Positions 18,751-26,906 of a stretch of 64,000 bases of DNA are shown here, piece by piece (the first letter of the stretch is position 1; each line of letters opens with the position of its first letter). The stretch comes from CAZYTM01 sp964649725 (GTDB taxonomy: Bacteria > Desulfobacterota > Desulfuromonadia > Geobacterales > Geobacteraceae), in NCBI GenBank assembly GCA_964649725.1, contig CAZYTM010000002.1:248001-312000 (forward strand). The letters run 5' to 3'. The notes beneath the pieces were generated by a model. The model saw only the letters and a list, made by a program, of their open reading frames with translations, did not search any database and was not told the origin of the DNA. Position numbers and translations under genes: made by a program.

Positions 18751-19719
18751 ATGATACGTAGCAGAATCATGATACTTGTTGTTGCAGGGGGAGCTCTTTT
18801 CCTCTCAGGTTGCGTCTCGACCGGCACATTTCAACAGAAGGAGCAGGAAGCGAGCGCCCTGCAGAAAGACCTGCAGGAGACCCAGAGCGGTTTTACCACC
18901 CTGCAGGAGAAATACAAGAAGCTGGAGAGTGAGCAGGGGGATATGACTACCCGGCTGAAGAAATTGACTGCAGACAATGAGGAGTTGAGTAAGGCCCAAA
19001 CGGAGTTGAACCAGGCCAAGGATAAATTGACTGCCGAGAATGTCGAGTTGGCGGCGCAGATAAAGAGATTGAACAGTGAACTGGCTGTCATGAAAATAGC
19101 TAACGAGGCTCTGCTGGGCAAAGTCGCTGAACATGCTGCCCAGAATATCAGGCTGAACGAAGAACTGGCAAAGACAAGAAAAACTGCCACTGACCAGACC
19201 GGCGCCGAGAAGAGCACTCCACAGCCGGCAAAGGGCCCTGTAGAGCAACCAAAAGCCGACAAACCGGCAACAGCAGAACCGGTCAAGAGTGTCAAACCGG
19301 TTGTCAAGGAGCCACAGCCGGAACAGCCTGCTCCAGTCGTAACAGCTCCGGCTGCTGCAGAACCGGTCAAGGATGCCAAGCCGGTCGCCAAGGAGCCACA
19401 GCCGGAACAGCCTGCTCCAGTCGTAACAGCTCCGGCTGCTGCAGAACCGGTCAAGGATGCCAAGCCGGTCGCCAAGGAGCCCCAACCGGAACAGCCTGCT
19501 CCAGCCGAAGCAGCACCGGCTGCAACAGAACCGGACAAGAGTGCCAGGCCGGTCGACAAGGAGCCGCAGCCCGAACAGCCGGCTCCAGCCGAAGCAGCAC
19601 CGGCTGCAGCTGAACCGGACAAGAGCGCCAAGCCGGTCGACAAGGAGCCGCAACCCGAACAGCCGGCTCCAGCCGAAGCAGTTCCGGCTGCGGAGAGCCA
19701 GGAGCCGACAAAACTTTAA
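18751..19719 (+). CDS. coiled-coil lipoprotein with PEPQPEQ repeat tail
   Basis: A 322-residue envelope protein. The signal peptide ends in LFLSGC, a proper lipobox. Residues 25-145 are a nearly continuous coiled coil of K/E/Q/L heptads. The tail (about 175-315) consists of five 28-residue repeats of the type PVKDAKPVAKEPQPEQPAP, likely an extended Pro-rich spanner like those used to cross the periplasm or cell wall. The role is unknown; a structural or tethering lipoprotein is a reasonable inference. The ribosome site AAAGGAGG is strong and a terminator follows. Confidence 0.82.
   Translation: MIRSRIMILVVAGGALFLSGCVSTGTFQQKEQEASALQKDLQETQSGFTTLQEKYKKLESEQGDMTTRLKKLTADNEELSKAQTELNQAKDKLTAENVELAAQIKRLNSELAVMKIANEALLGKVAEHAAQNIRLNEELAKTRKTATDQTGAEKSTPQPAKGPVEQPKADKPATAEPVKSVKPVVKEPQPEQPAPVVTAPAAAEPVKDAKPVAKEPQPEQPAPVVTAPAAAEPVKDAKPVAKEPQPEQPAPAEAAPAATEPDKSARPVDKEPQPEQPAPAEAAPAAAEPDKSAKPVDKEPQPEQPAPAEAVPAAESQEPTKL
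19276..19695 (+). repeat. five tandem 84-bp repeats inside lipoprotein gene
   Basis: Unit starts fall at 19276, 19360, 19444, 19528 and 19612, exactly 84 bp apart, encoding 28-residue units. Copies 2 and 3 are nearly identical; copies 4 and 5 share changes (EAAPA and PDKSA in place of VVTAPA and PVKDA), which suggests stepwise duplication. Confidence 0.95.
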
Positions 19720-19766
19720 CAGCTCTACTTGCCATTACCCGGCAGTCAGCACTGCCACTTCACCTG

Positions 19767-19806
19767 AAAAGAGAGCGGGGTCGCACAACGGCAACCCCGC
19801 TCTTTC
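19767..19806. terminator. bidirectional terminator
   Basis: AGAGCGGGGT pairs with ACCCCGCTCT, with an A run on one side and T-rich sequence on the other. It serves the lipoprotein gene and the convergent PilZ gene. Confidence 0.85.
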
Positions 19807-19824
19807 TATATACCCATACTATAT

Positions 19825-20529
19825 TCAGTGGCTCGGCAACCGGTCCTTCAACTCCCGGATAATATCGCTCTGCACGTAATTGATGAACTGGGAGATTACC
19901 CCCTGCTGTTTCTGGTTCGTTTCCAGCTGGAACATATAGTTGGTACGGTTGTTATCATCTATGCCCCGCAGGAATTTCCCCGGGAGTTCGAGTTTGACCG
20001 TCGGCAGCCACAGATTGACCATCCCCACCTCGCCAACTGATAAACCGACCTCTTTTTGCGCGAGGAGCGACAGACCGCCAAGGGAGATATCGTTCAGTTC
20101 ACCCTCCAGCACCCCCTTTTCAGTTTCAAATGTCACCTGCACCTTCTCGGTCAACTTTACCCTGACAGTCTCGCGACGGTCCGAGCGGATCTGGGCATAG
20201 GAGAACTGGGTCAGAAATGCTGTTTTTTTCTCTACCTTGACCCTTTGCACCTTGGCGATGACATCGTGGAGCAGGTGCCTGCTCCTGACAAAGGAGATCT
20301 TCTGCGTCAGCATAGCGACAGCCTGCACCTGGTGCACCCCCATCTCCACCATACCCCGGTCTATCTCTTTGACCGTTGCTGCAAAACTTATCGGAACCTC
20401 CTTATAATAGTTGAGCAAGGTTATATCGTTCGACAGCTTTTTCGCAGTTATCGCTGCCAGCACTTCGATTATCGCAGCATCATCGCTTTGCGCATCATTA
20501 ACGGTAAAGAGCTGATACTGTTCGTACAT
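19825..20529 (-). CDS. PilZ domain protein (YcgR-like)
   Basis: A 234-residue cytoplasmic protein. The first half (about 1-105) resembles the YcgR N-terminal/PilZN-type module. The PilZ domain (about 110-220) has the c-di-GMP-binding motifs RRETVR and DISLGG. It should change a target's activity, commonly motility, on binding c-di-GMP; the target is unknown. The start MYEQYQLF is chosen from the AGGGTAG ribosome site; the frame stays open 33 codons upstream. Confidence 0.88.
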   Translation of the reverse strand: MYEQYQLFTVNDAQSDDAAIIEVLAAITAKKLSNDITLLNYYKEVPISFAATVKEIDRGMVEMGVHQVQAVAMLTQKISFVRSRHLLHDVIAKVQRVKVEKKTAFLTQFSYAQIRSDRRETVRVKLTEKVQVTFETEKGVLEGELNDISLGGLSLLAQKEVGLSVGEVGMVNLWLPTVKLELPGKFLRGIDDNNRTNYMFQLETNQKQQGVISQFINYVQSDIIRELKDRLPSH

Positions 20530-20803
20530 GCGACTACCCTTTCCCAAACGCTGACATATCCTCTCTTTACAGCTCTGCTGCCGCAGTAAAAGCGACAGCA
20601 ACAGCCATATCCTGCCAGGCTGAGACATATTGAACCGGCTGTTATCTCATTTATCGACAGATTTTCGCAAAACTGAACCGGTTTGGAAAATAGCTGCGGC
20701 AGCACTGGAATTTTAGCCTTAACTGATTTCACTGTCTGGCTATATCTATATTCACAACAATATCAATCGGATAGCGTACATGTTTATTTGATAATAATAT
20801 TCA

Positions 20804-20832
20804 TTTACATTTCAGCCAGGATCTATTACAAT
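20804..20832 (+). promoter_or_regulatory. sigma70-like promoter of small exported protein
   Basis: TTTACA (20804-20809), a 17-bp spacer and TACAAT (20827-20832). It lies in the 341-bp AT-rich divergent gap 20530-20870 between the PilZ gene and the next gene; nothing else was recognised in that gap. Confidence 0.6.
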
Positions 20833-20870
20833 AAAATCACAAGCTGGATAGATGTTAAAGGAGGTCCGCC

Positions 20871-21173
20871 ATGAAAAGGATATTGACGATAGTAGCATCC
20901 ATGGCAGCAGGCCTGCTCATTTCCGCACTGTCGGTTATGGCCGATGAAGGGATTGGGGTATCAGGGAGCGTGAATGAGTCGATAGCAAAGGATGAATGCC
21001 TGCTGGTAGCGATGAACTGCCCAGATCGAGTCGACACATTGCAACAGACCATTGACCGGCTGCATAAGGAGATAGGCAAAGGGTCAGACGTATATACTAC
21101 TGATGAGCTGCGGCGACTTAATGACAAACTGGATGCAGCCACCGAAGAGTTGAACCTGATAGAAAACTATTAA
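20871..21173 (+). CDS. small exported protein of unknown function
   Basis: 100 residues with a signal peptide cleaved near VMADEG (about residue 24), leaving a 76-residue mature protein. It has two cysteines (ECLLVAMNC) and an amphipathic C-terminal helix with heptads (IDRLHKEIG...ELRRLNDKLDAATEEL). It has a perfect AAAGGAGGT ribosome site, its own promoter and a terminator, so it is likely well expressed alone. No family was recognised. Confidence 0.8.
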   Translation: MKRILTIVASMAAGLLISALSVMADEGIGVSGSVNESIAKDECLLVAMNCPDRVDTLQQTIDRLHKEIGKGSDVYTTDELRRLNDKLDAATEELNLIENY

Positions 21174-21220
21174 CCGGAGGGTAACATTGATCTATCTGCA
21201 GGGATGACTGAATGATAGAG

Positions 21221-21253
21221 GAAAAGAGGTCTGCGCAAGCAAGCCTCTTTTTG
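21221..21253 (+). terminator. terminator
   Basis: AAAAGAGG (21222-21229) pairs with CCTCTTTT (21244-21251) and runs into T's. Confidence 0.75.
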
Positions 21254-21264
21254 CTGCAACGACT

Positions 21265-21636
21265 TCAGTTGCTATACTGCACTACCCATAGCATGATCCC
21301 ATAGCTGTCGCAAACAGTCCTGATACGGTCATAAAATTTTTTTTCCCGATCTGGATATTCCATGATCAGCACTATTCCTGGCTTCCTCCCGGTCATTAGA
21401 GCATAGTATAACGCCTGACCGACTGCTTCAGGCCACTTCGAGGCAAACTCTACTTCTACTGCAAATTCGTCGGTAAGACAGTCGACCCTGCTCCGGTCAT
21501 TGAGCTGAAATTCCTGGACACCGCCATGACTGGAACACCACTCCTGCTGGTACTCTTTTTCCGCCTTGAGATGTGCCGCTGTTGCATCTGTCGAGATGAA
21601 CAGCATGGTAATCGCAACAGCAAGAATAGTTCTCAC
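21265..21636 (-). CDS. exported PD-(D/E)XK nuclease-like protein
   Basis: 123 residues: a signal peptide (1-20, ending DATAA) and a compact domain. The core RVDCLTDEFAVEVEFASKW, followed by EAVGQALYYA, has Asp52, Glu61/Glu63, Lys67 and Gln74 arranged as in PD-(D/E)XK restriction-like folds, including the helix after the active site. A C-terminal strand (LWVVQY) would complete the fold. Two cysteines could form a disulfide, fitting export. The activity is inferred from the motif pattern only; substrate and role are unknown. Confidence 0.7.
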   Translation of the reverse strand: MRTILAVAITMLFISTDATAAHLKAEKEYQQEWCSSHGGVQEFQLNDRSRVDCLTDEFAVEVEFASKWPEAVGQALYYALMTGRKPGIVLIMEYPDREKKFYDRIRTVCDSYGIMLWVVQYSN

Positions 21637-21706
21637 GGCAACCCCCAGGGGATCTCTTCCCTGAGAAATTCCAGCTACTCATTCTGGCTGCTATCTCTTC
21701 AGCGAT

Positions 21707-23512
21707 TCAACTCTGCGGCCCGAGCGTGAAGAAAAAGGTGGCTCCCGCACCGCATTTACCCTCCGCCCAGATACGCCCCCCGTGCCGCTGGATGATCCGC
21801 TGCGTTGTGGCAAGGCCTATACCATGCCCTTCAAAGAGTTTTTTGGTATGGAGACGAAGGAACGGGACAAAGAGATTATCAACATTATCCATGTCAAATC
21901 CTACCCCATTGTCCTTGAGGAAATATATCTTCTCCCCCTGCTGCTCAAAGGCGCCAAAGGATATCTCTGCAGCAGCAGTCTCCCTGGTGAATTTCCAGGC
22001 ATTACCGACCAGATTCTGGAATACTGCCATGAGCAGACGAGGGTCACCATCTGCCTCAAGTCCACCGGCGATCTCTATTGCGACCTGTCGATGCGGCTCC
22101 CTGAGCCGGAACTCTGCCAGAACAGACTCAAACATACCGCTCAGATCTACCTTCTCGCAGTGCAACTGGTCCCGCTGGGCACTGGAAAACTCCAGCATCG
22201 CCTCGATCAGTTCGGACATCCGTTCACCAGCCAGCTCTATCTCCTGCAGATACTGGCAATCTTCGGCCTCAAGATTCTGGCCACTCCCTTCCCGCAGCAT
22301 CTCACAGTACCCCATGATCACATTGAGCGGAATCCGCAGATCGTGGGAGAGTGAATAGTTGAACGCCTCCAGATCACGGTTGACCAGTTCCAACTCCCTG
22401 GTCCGCTCATGAACCCGCTCTTCGAGTATCTGCTGGTGGGTCTCCAACTCACGCACCATCTCATTGAAAGCTCTGGCCAGGGTGCCGATCTCGTCATGGC
22501 TGTCGACAGCAATCAGCTTATCCTTCCCCTCCTTCTGCGCCATACCCTCCACATGTCTGGTCATGGCAAGCAGCGGCGCTGTGAGGCGCTGCATCAGTAG
22601 CCAGACGATCACCAGCAGCGATGCCGTACCTAACAGCATACCGATCACCGCATATCGCCGCGCCTTGTATATGGAGGCATATGCCTCTTCGAGAGGATAG
22701 TTTACTGCCAGGATCCAGTCGGTGTCCTGCAGATGCTTGAAGGAAGAGACCAGCCGCACACCGCGCGAACTGACAGTCTCGCCACTGCCGTCAATACCTT
22801 TCAAGGCCTGATCGAACAGCCGGTTAGCCCCGGGCGGTACATCGCGCTTCATGATCCTGCTCCGGTCCGGATGCACTATCAGGGTCCGCTCCCGGTCATA
22901 AATATAGAGATAACCGCTCTTGCCGATCCTTATGGTGGCCAGGTCGCCGAGAAAATTGTCACCGAGCAGTTTGATGCTGCCGCCAAGGACTCCGAGCACC
23001 CTGCCATCTGCGGCGATAATCGGCACCGCCAGCATCACTACAGGTTGGCCGTCGACATGCGGCGCCAGAAATGGTTTAGAAATAAGCGGGGTCGACTTGG
23101 TGGCCGTTATGCTGACAAAGTCGCGAAGTGCAGCGATATCACTGCTGACATTCTGTTTGTCGGTGGTGGATGCCAGCAGGCGGCCCCCTGGCGCAAAGAG
23201 GTAGAGACCGCAGTCAAAGAGGGAGCTTAAGGTGGTCTTGCTGGAGAGAAATTTTTCAGCCTGTTGCTGATCGGTGAAGACCGCCGGAGGTATGCCGCTA
23301 CCTGTTGCTACCAGCGATTTCCGGACGATCTCCAGCTTGTCATCGATGGTGTTTGCCAGCAGGGTGACCAGCGCCTGCTGCTGCTTGATAATACCATCCT
23401 TCTCTTCACGCTCGAAAAAAGAGAGGGCAAAAAAGAGCTGCACAGCCGCATACAATACAAACAGGACCGAAACCGATACAGCCATGCTGGTTTTCAGGCT
23501 GAAGTTCTGCAT
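21707..23512 (-). CDS. Cache-HAMP sensor histidine kinase
   Basis: 601 residues from MQNFSLKTSM. TM1 at about 9-32, a double-Cache sensor domain (about 35-283; KSGYLYIYDRERTLIVHPD is the membrane-proximal Cache half), TM2 at about 287-307, HAMP to about 360, then HisKA with His390 (SYSLSHDLRIPL) and a HATPase (NLVGNAWKF, DNGVGFD, GHGIGLATTQRI). It is a close structural parallel of the kinase at 16663-18630, probably a paralogue. No regulator gene is adjacent. The start follows a GGGGGGGA stretch; the frame is open to 23623, which would overlap the divergent gene. Confidence 0.9.
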   Translation of the reverse strand: MQNFSLKTSMAVSVSVLFVLYAAVQLFFALSFFEREEKDGIIKQQQALVTLLANTIDDKLEIVRKSLVATGSGIPPAVFTDQQQAEKFLSSKTTLSSLFDCGLYLFAPGGRLLASTTDKQNVSSDIAALRDFVSITATKSTPLISKPFLAPHVDGQPVVMLAVPIIAADGRVLGVLGGSIKLLGDNFLGDLATIRIGKSGYLYIYDRERTLIVHPDRSRIMKRDVPPGANRLFDQALKGIDGSGETVSSRGVRLVSSFKHLQDTDWILAVNYPLEEAYASIYKARRYAVIGMLLGTASLLVIVWLLMQRLTAPLLAMTRHVEGMAQKEGKDKLIAVDSHDEIGTLARAFNEMVRELETHQQILEERVHERTRELELVNRDLEAFNYSLSHDLRIPLNVIMGYCEMLREGSGQNLEAEDCQYLQEIELAGERMSELIEAMLEFSSAQRDQLHCEKVDLSGMFESVLAEFRLREPHRQVAIEIAGGLEADGDPRLLMAVFQNLVGNAWKFTRETAAAEISFGAFEQQGEKIYFLKDNGVGFDMDNVDNLFVPFLRLHTKKLFEGHGIGLATTQRIIQRHGGRIWAEGKCGAGATFFFTLGPQS

Positions 23513-23602
23513 CAGTCCCCCCCATCCAGGTGCTGGTTGCGCTGCAGTGAAGGCAGATCTAAATAACGGGATATATTGTAGCATATTAAAAGAAAGAAAT
23601 AA

Positions 23603-25483
23603 ATGACAACTCAGGCAAAGCAATATTCTGTTTCAGTAGCTGCAATAAATGCCGAAATATTACGTATGCCGATACGCCTGTTGAAAAAAATGAAGATCCT
23701 GCCGAAGATTCTTGCCATCTCGCTGCTGAGCGTAGTCCTTATCGACGCGATCATTCTCTGCTATTTTCTCCCCCGTATTGAGCAGAACATCCTGGAGCGG
23801 GAGAAGATTTCCTTGCGAGAACTGGTCGAGGTTGCCTATGGTCTGATCGTCGAATATGACAACCAGGTAAAACAGGAGCTGATGCCGATGTACGAGGCAA
23901 GGATACGGGCAGCCGCCGACATCCGCAGCCTCCGTTACGGTGACAAGGAGTATTTCTGGATCAATGACACCCACCACCGGATGGTCATGCACCCGATCAA
24001 GCCGGAGCTGGAGGGGAAAGACCTGACCGACTACCAAGACCCGAAAGGGACTTTTCTCTTCCGCGATTTTGTCAGGGTCTCGACAGAACGGGGGAACGGT
24101 TTCGTCAGCTACCTCTGGCCAAAGCCGGGAGAGACCACCGCTGTGAACAAGATCTCCTATGTCAAGCTATTCCAGCCTTGGGGCTGGATAATCGGCAGCG
24201 GCATCTATGTAGACGATGTAAAGAGGGAGATCGGCCAGCTCCGCAGCGAAATGATCTTAGGCAGTCTGCTCTTTGCCATCCTCTCCTTTGCCATCGCCTG
24301 GTCCATAGGGCGAGGGATAACCAACCCGGTACAGCATGTCGTGAGCGGCCTGCAGAGCATTGCCAGCGGCCGGGAGAACAGCATCCAGAAGCAGCGGATA
24401 GTCGTCGACAGCGAGGATGAGATCGGCCTCCTCTCCGCCGAGTTCAATCGTCTCATGGACTCCATCAGCAAGATCGCCCTGTTCAAACAGGTAATCGAAG
24501 AAGATGAGAGCCTGAATGACGTCTACACCCGCCTGGGGAGAGTATTCGAAGAGGATCTCGGGCTGCAGGGTGTCTTTATCTTCGAGAGTGACAGCAGCAA
24601 GCAGAACATGTTACTGCCAGCCTACCCCCCTGCCATGCAGGAGAGCGAACTCTGCTGCAATCCTGAGATAATGACCAATGCCGGGCTTTGCAAGGCAAGT
24701 AAGACCGGCCACGCCATCTGTTCGCTCGACTATCCGAACATCTGCCGGCAGTTCACCAGCGGCAGCAGCAAAGAGCACAGCTGTTTCCCGATTACCGCGG
24801 GGGGGGGTGCGGTAGGGGTCGTCCAGTTTATCCTCGACCGCTCGCCTGATAATGCTGCAGATATAACTGACTGGCAGGAGAGGATCAGAAAAGCGAATCT
24901 CTACCTCAAGGAATCGCTCTCTGTTATCGAAACCAAGCGGTTGATGGGAAAGCTCATGGAATCAGCTCTGATAGACCCATTGACCGGCCTGCACAATCGA
25001 CGCTTTCTCAAAGAGGCGCTGGACAAGCATGTGGCCGGAGTCATCCGGCGCAATAGCATAATGGGGCTGATTATCTGCGACCTCGATTTCTTCAAGCAGG
25101 TGAACGACCAGTATGGCCACGATGCCGGAGACGCGGTGCTCAGGGAGACTGCTGACATCATCCGCAAGAGCGTGCGGGATGCAGATCTGGTGGTCAGGTT
25201 CGGCGGCGAGGAGTTTCTCGTCTTGCTCATCGATGTTGAGGCAGAGGCAACGCTGCAGGTGGCGGAGAAGATCCGCGCAAATATCGAAGCTGCCCGTTTC
25301 AAGGTCTCCGGCGGCTCCATCAGCAAGACCATCAGCCTTGGCATCAGCGAATTCCCGGTCGACACCGGCATCGTCTGGCAGGCGATCAAATTCGCCGACG
25401 TCGCTCTCTACCAGGCCAAAGAGGGGGGACGCAACCGTAGTATCAGATTCACCGCCGACATGTGGACCGAGCAGCAGTTCTGA
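23603..25483 (+). CDS. Cache-HAMP diguanylate cyclase (GGEEF)
   Basis: A 626-residue membrane enzyme predicted to make c-di-GMP. TM1 at about 33-56, a single Cache domain (about 60-205; KEYFWINDTHHRMVMHP and PWGWIIGSGIYVDD are typical), TM2 at about 212-232, HAMP, a Cys-rich GAF-like region (about 290-435), and a C-terminal GGDEF domain. The active site is GGEEF, preceded by an RDAD inhibitory I-site five residues upstream, so product feedback is likely. ATG starts at 23603, 23666 and 23690 are all possible; only 90 bp separate it from the divergent kinase. Confidence 0.9.
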   Translation: MTTQAKQYSVSVAAINAEILRMPIRLLKKMKILPKILAISLLSVVLIDAIILCYFLPRIEQNILEREKISLRELVEVAYGLIVEYDNQVKQELMPMYEARIRAAADIRSLRYGDKEYFWINDTHHRMVMHPIKPELEGKDLTDYQDPKGTFLFRDFVRVSTERGNGFVSYLWPKPGETTAVNKISYVKLFQPWGWIIGSGIYVDDVKREIGQLRSEMILGSLLFAILSFAIAWSIGRGITNPVQHVVSGLQSIASGRENSIQKQRIVVDSEDEIGLLSAEFNRLMDSISKIALFKQVIEEDESLNDVYTRLGRVFEEDLGLQGVFIFESDSSKQNMLLPAYPPAMQESELCCNPEIMTNAGLCKASKTGHAICSLDYPNICRQFTSGSSKEHSCFPITAGGGAVGVVQFILDRSPDNAADITDWQERIRKANLYLKESLSVIETKRLMGKLMESALIDPLTGLHNRRFLKEALDKHVAGVIRRNSIMGLIICDLDFFKQVNDQYGHDAGDAVLRETADIIRKSVRDADLVVRFGGEEFLVLLIDVEAEATLQVAEKIRANIEAARFKVSGGSISKTISLGISEFPVDTGIVWQAIKFADVALYQAKEGGRNRSIRFTADMWTEQQF

Positions 25484-25620
25484 TCAACCCCTCAACCCCC
25501 AAGATGAATAGACTGATATTACATCCCGGCTGCCAGCCAAAACTGCAGAGAGATATCTGCCGGTCAGTTGCATTTATCTGCTGCAGGACTTATCCGATTG
25601 CCTGCGGCGATTAATATTTT

Positions 25621-25649
25621 TTGACATAAGCTGTGAAAACCGCTAGATT
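25621..25649 (+). promoter_or_regulatory. sigma70-like promoter of DAHP synthase gene
   Basis: TTGACA (25621-25626), a 17-bp spacer and TAGATT (25644-25649), ending 37 bp before the start codon. Confidence 0.75.
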
Positions 25650-25686
25650 ATTATCTTTGCAATTACCTGAGGCAAGGATATCCACC

Positions 25687-26751
25687 ATGATCAAGACAAA
25701 CAACCTGAAGATCAAGAGCATCACGCCGATTATCGCTCCGGCAGACCTGCGCCAGGTCTTCCCCCTCTCTGTGGAGGCAAGTGAATTCGTCGCCGCCAGC
25801 CGCGCCCAGATCAAGAATATTCTCCGCGACAAGGACCCGCGCCTGATGGTAGTAGTCGGCCCCTGCTCCATTCACGACCCCCAGGCTGCCCTCGACTATG
25901 CCCACCGGCTGGCCAGGCTGGCCAGCGAGCTCTCCGAGCAGCTCTTCATCATAATGCGGGTATACTTCGAAAAACCGCGCACCACAGTCGGCTGGAAAGG
26001 GCTGATCAACGATCCGGACATGGATGGCAGCCACCAGATCTCCAAGGGGCTCGGCATCGCCCGCCGGCTTCTGAGCGAGACGACCAGACTCCGCCTGCCG
26101 GTTGCGACCGAGATGCTCGATCCGATCACCCCTGAGTATCTGGCCGACCATCTCTCCTGGGGGGCGATCGGCGCCCGCACCACCGAATCCCAGACCCATC
26201 GGGAACTGGCCAGCGGTCTATCCTTCCCGATCGGCTTCAAGAACGGTACCGACGGTAATCTGCAGATCGCCATCGACGCCATGATCGCTGCCCTCCACCC
26301 GCACTCCTTTCTCGGTATCAACCGGGAGGGGCTCTCCTCCATCGTCCAGACCACCGGCAATCCTGATGTCCATATCGTCCTGCGCGGCGGGAAAAAACCG
26401 AACTATGCCCCGGACGACATCAGAAAGACCGAGGAGATGCTGGAGAAAAACTCCCTCTTCCCGACCATCATGGTCGACTGCAGCCATGGCAACTCCGAAA
26501 AGAACCACGAAAAGCAGCCCCAGGTACTCGACGCCGTAATCGAGCAGATAGCTGCCGGTAACCGGAGCATCTCCGGTGTCATGATAGAGAGTTTCCTCGA
26601 GTCGGGGAACCAGCCGCTCCCCAAGGATCTCTCGCAGCTCAGATACGGCGTATCCATCACTGACAAATGTATCGACTGGCAGACCACCGAAAAGGTGCTC
26701 CGTAAAGCCCATAGCCGTCTCAAGGCCTGTGGTGGCCGCAGAACCGTCTGA
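25687..26751 (+). CDS. aroF: 3-deoxy-7-phosphoheptulonate (DAHP) synthase, type I
   Basis: 354 residues. It condenses phosphoenolpyruvate and erythrose 4-phosphate, the first step of the shikimate pathway. Motifs of the AroF/G/H class are VVGPCSIHDP, MRVYFEKPRTTVGWKG, SWGAIGARTTESQTHRE, FKNGTDGN, VDCSHGNSEKN and the C-terminal SITDKCIDW. An N-terminal extension of the feedback-regulated class is present, but which amino acid inhibits it cannot be read from sequence. The start at 25687 (ATG) fits the family; a GTG 18 codons upstream lies within the promoter. The aroF symbol is by class only. Confidence 0.94.
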   Translation: MIKTNNLKIKSITPIIAPADLRQVFPLSVEASEFVAASRAQIKNILRDKDPRLMVVVGPCSIHDPQAALDYAHRLARLASELSEQLFIIMRVYFEKPRTTVGWKGLINDPDMDGSHQISKGLGIARRLLSETTRLRLPVATEMLDPITPEYLADHLSWGAIGARTTESQTHRELASGLSFPIGFKNGTDGNLQIAIDAMIAALHPHSFLGINREGLSSIVQTTGNPDVHIVLRGGKKPNYAPDDIRKTEEMLEKNSLFPTIMVDCSHGNSEKNHEKQPQVLDAVIEQIAAGNRSISGVMIESFLESGNQPLPKDLSQLRYGVSITDKCIDWQTTEKVLRKAHSRLKACGGRRTV

Positions 26752-26774
26752 TCCTTCCAAATAATCATGTGCCA

Positions 26775-26806
26775 ACCCGCCCTGCCCTGCAGAGGCGGGT
26801 ATTTTC
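26775..26806 (+). terminator. DAHP synthase gene terminator
   Basis: ACCCGCC (26775-26781) pairs with GGCGGGT (26794-26800), then ATTTT. Confidence 0.75.
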
Positions 26807-26906
26807 CTGTCCTGCCCCCCCTGACAGAATAATAACTGCAAAAGTTCCCGCACAAGCCGCCGATAAGACTCTCTAAAGAATCATTCTTCATATCGGAGGT
26901 AATGTG

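Noticed and set aside
18805..19653. Long antisense and out-of-frame open frames across the lipoprotein repeat region
   Set aside because: The 84-bp repeat is a multiple of three and free of stops in several frames, so all frames stay open; only the plus-strand frame has a lipobox and ribosome site.
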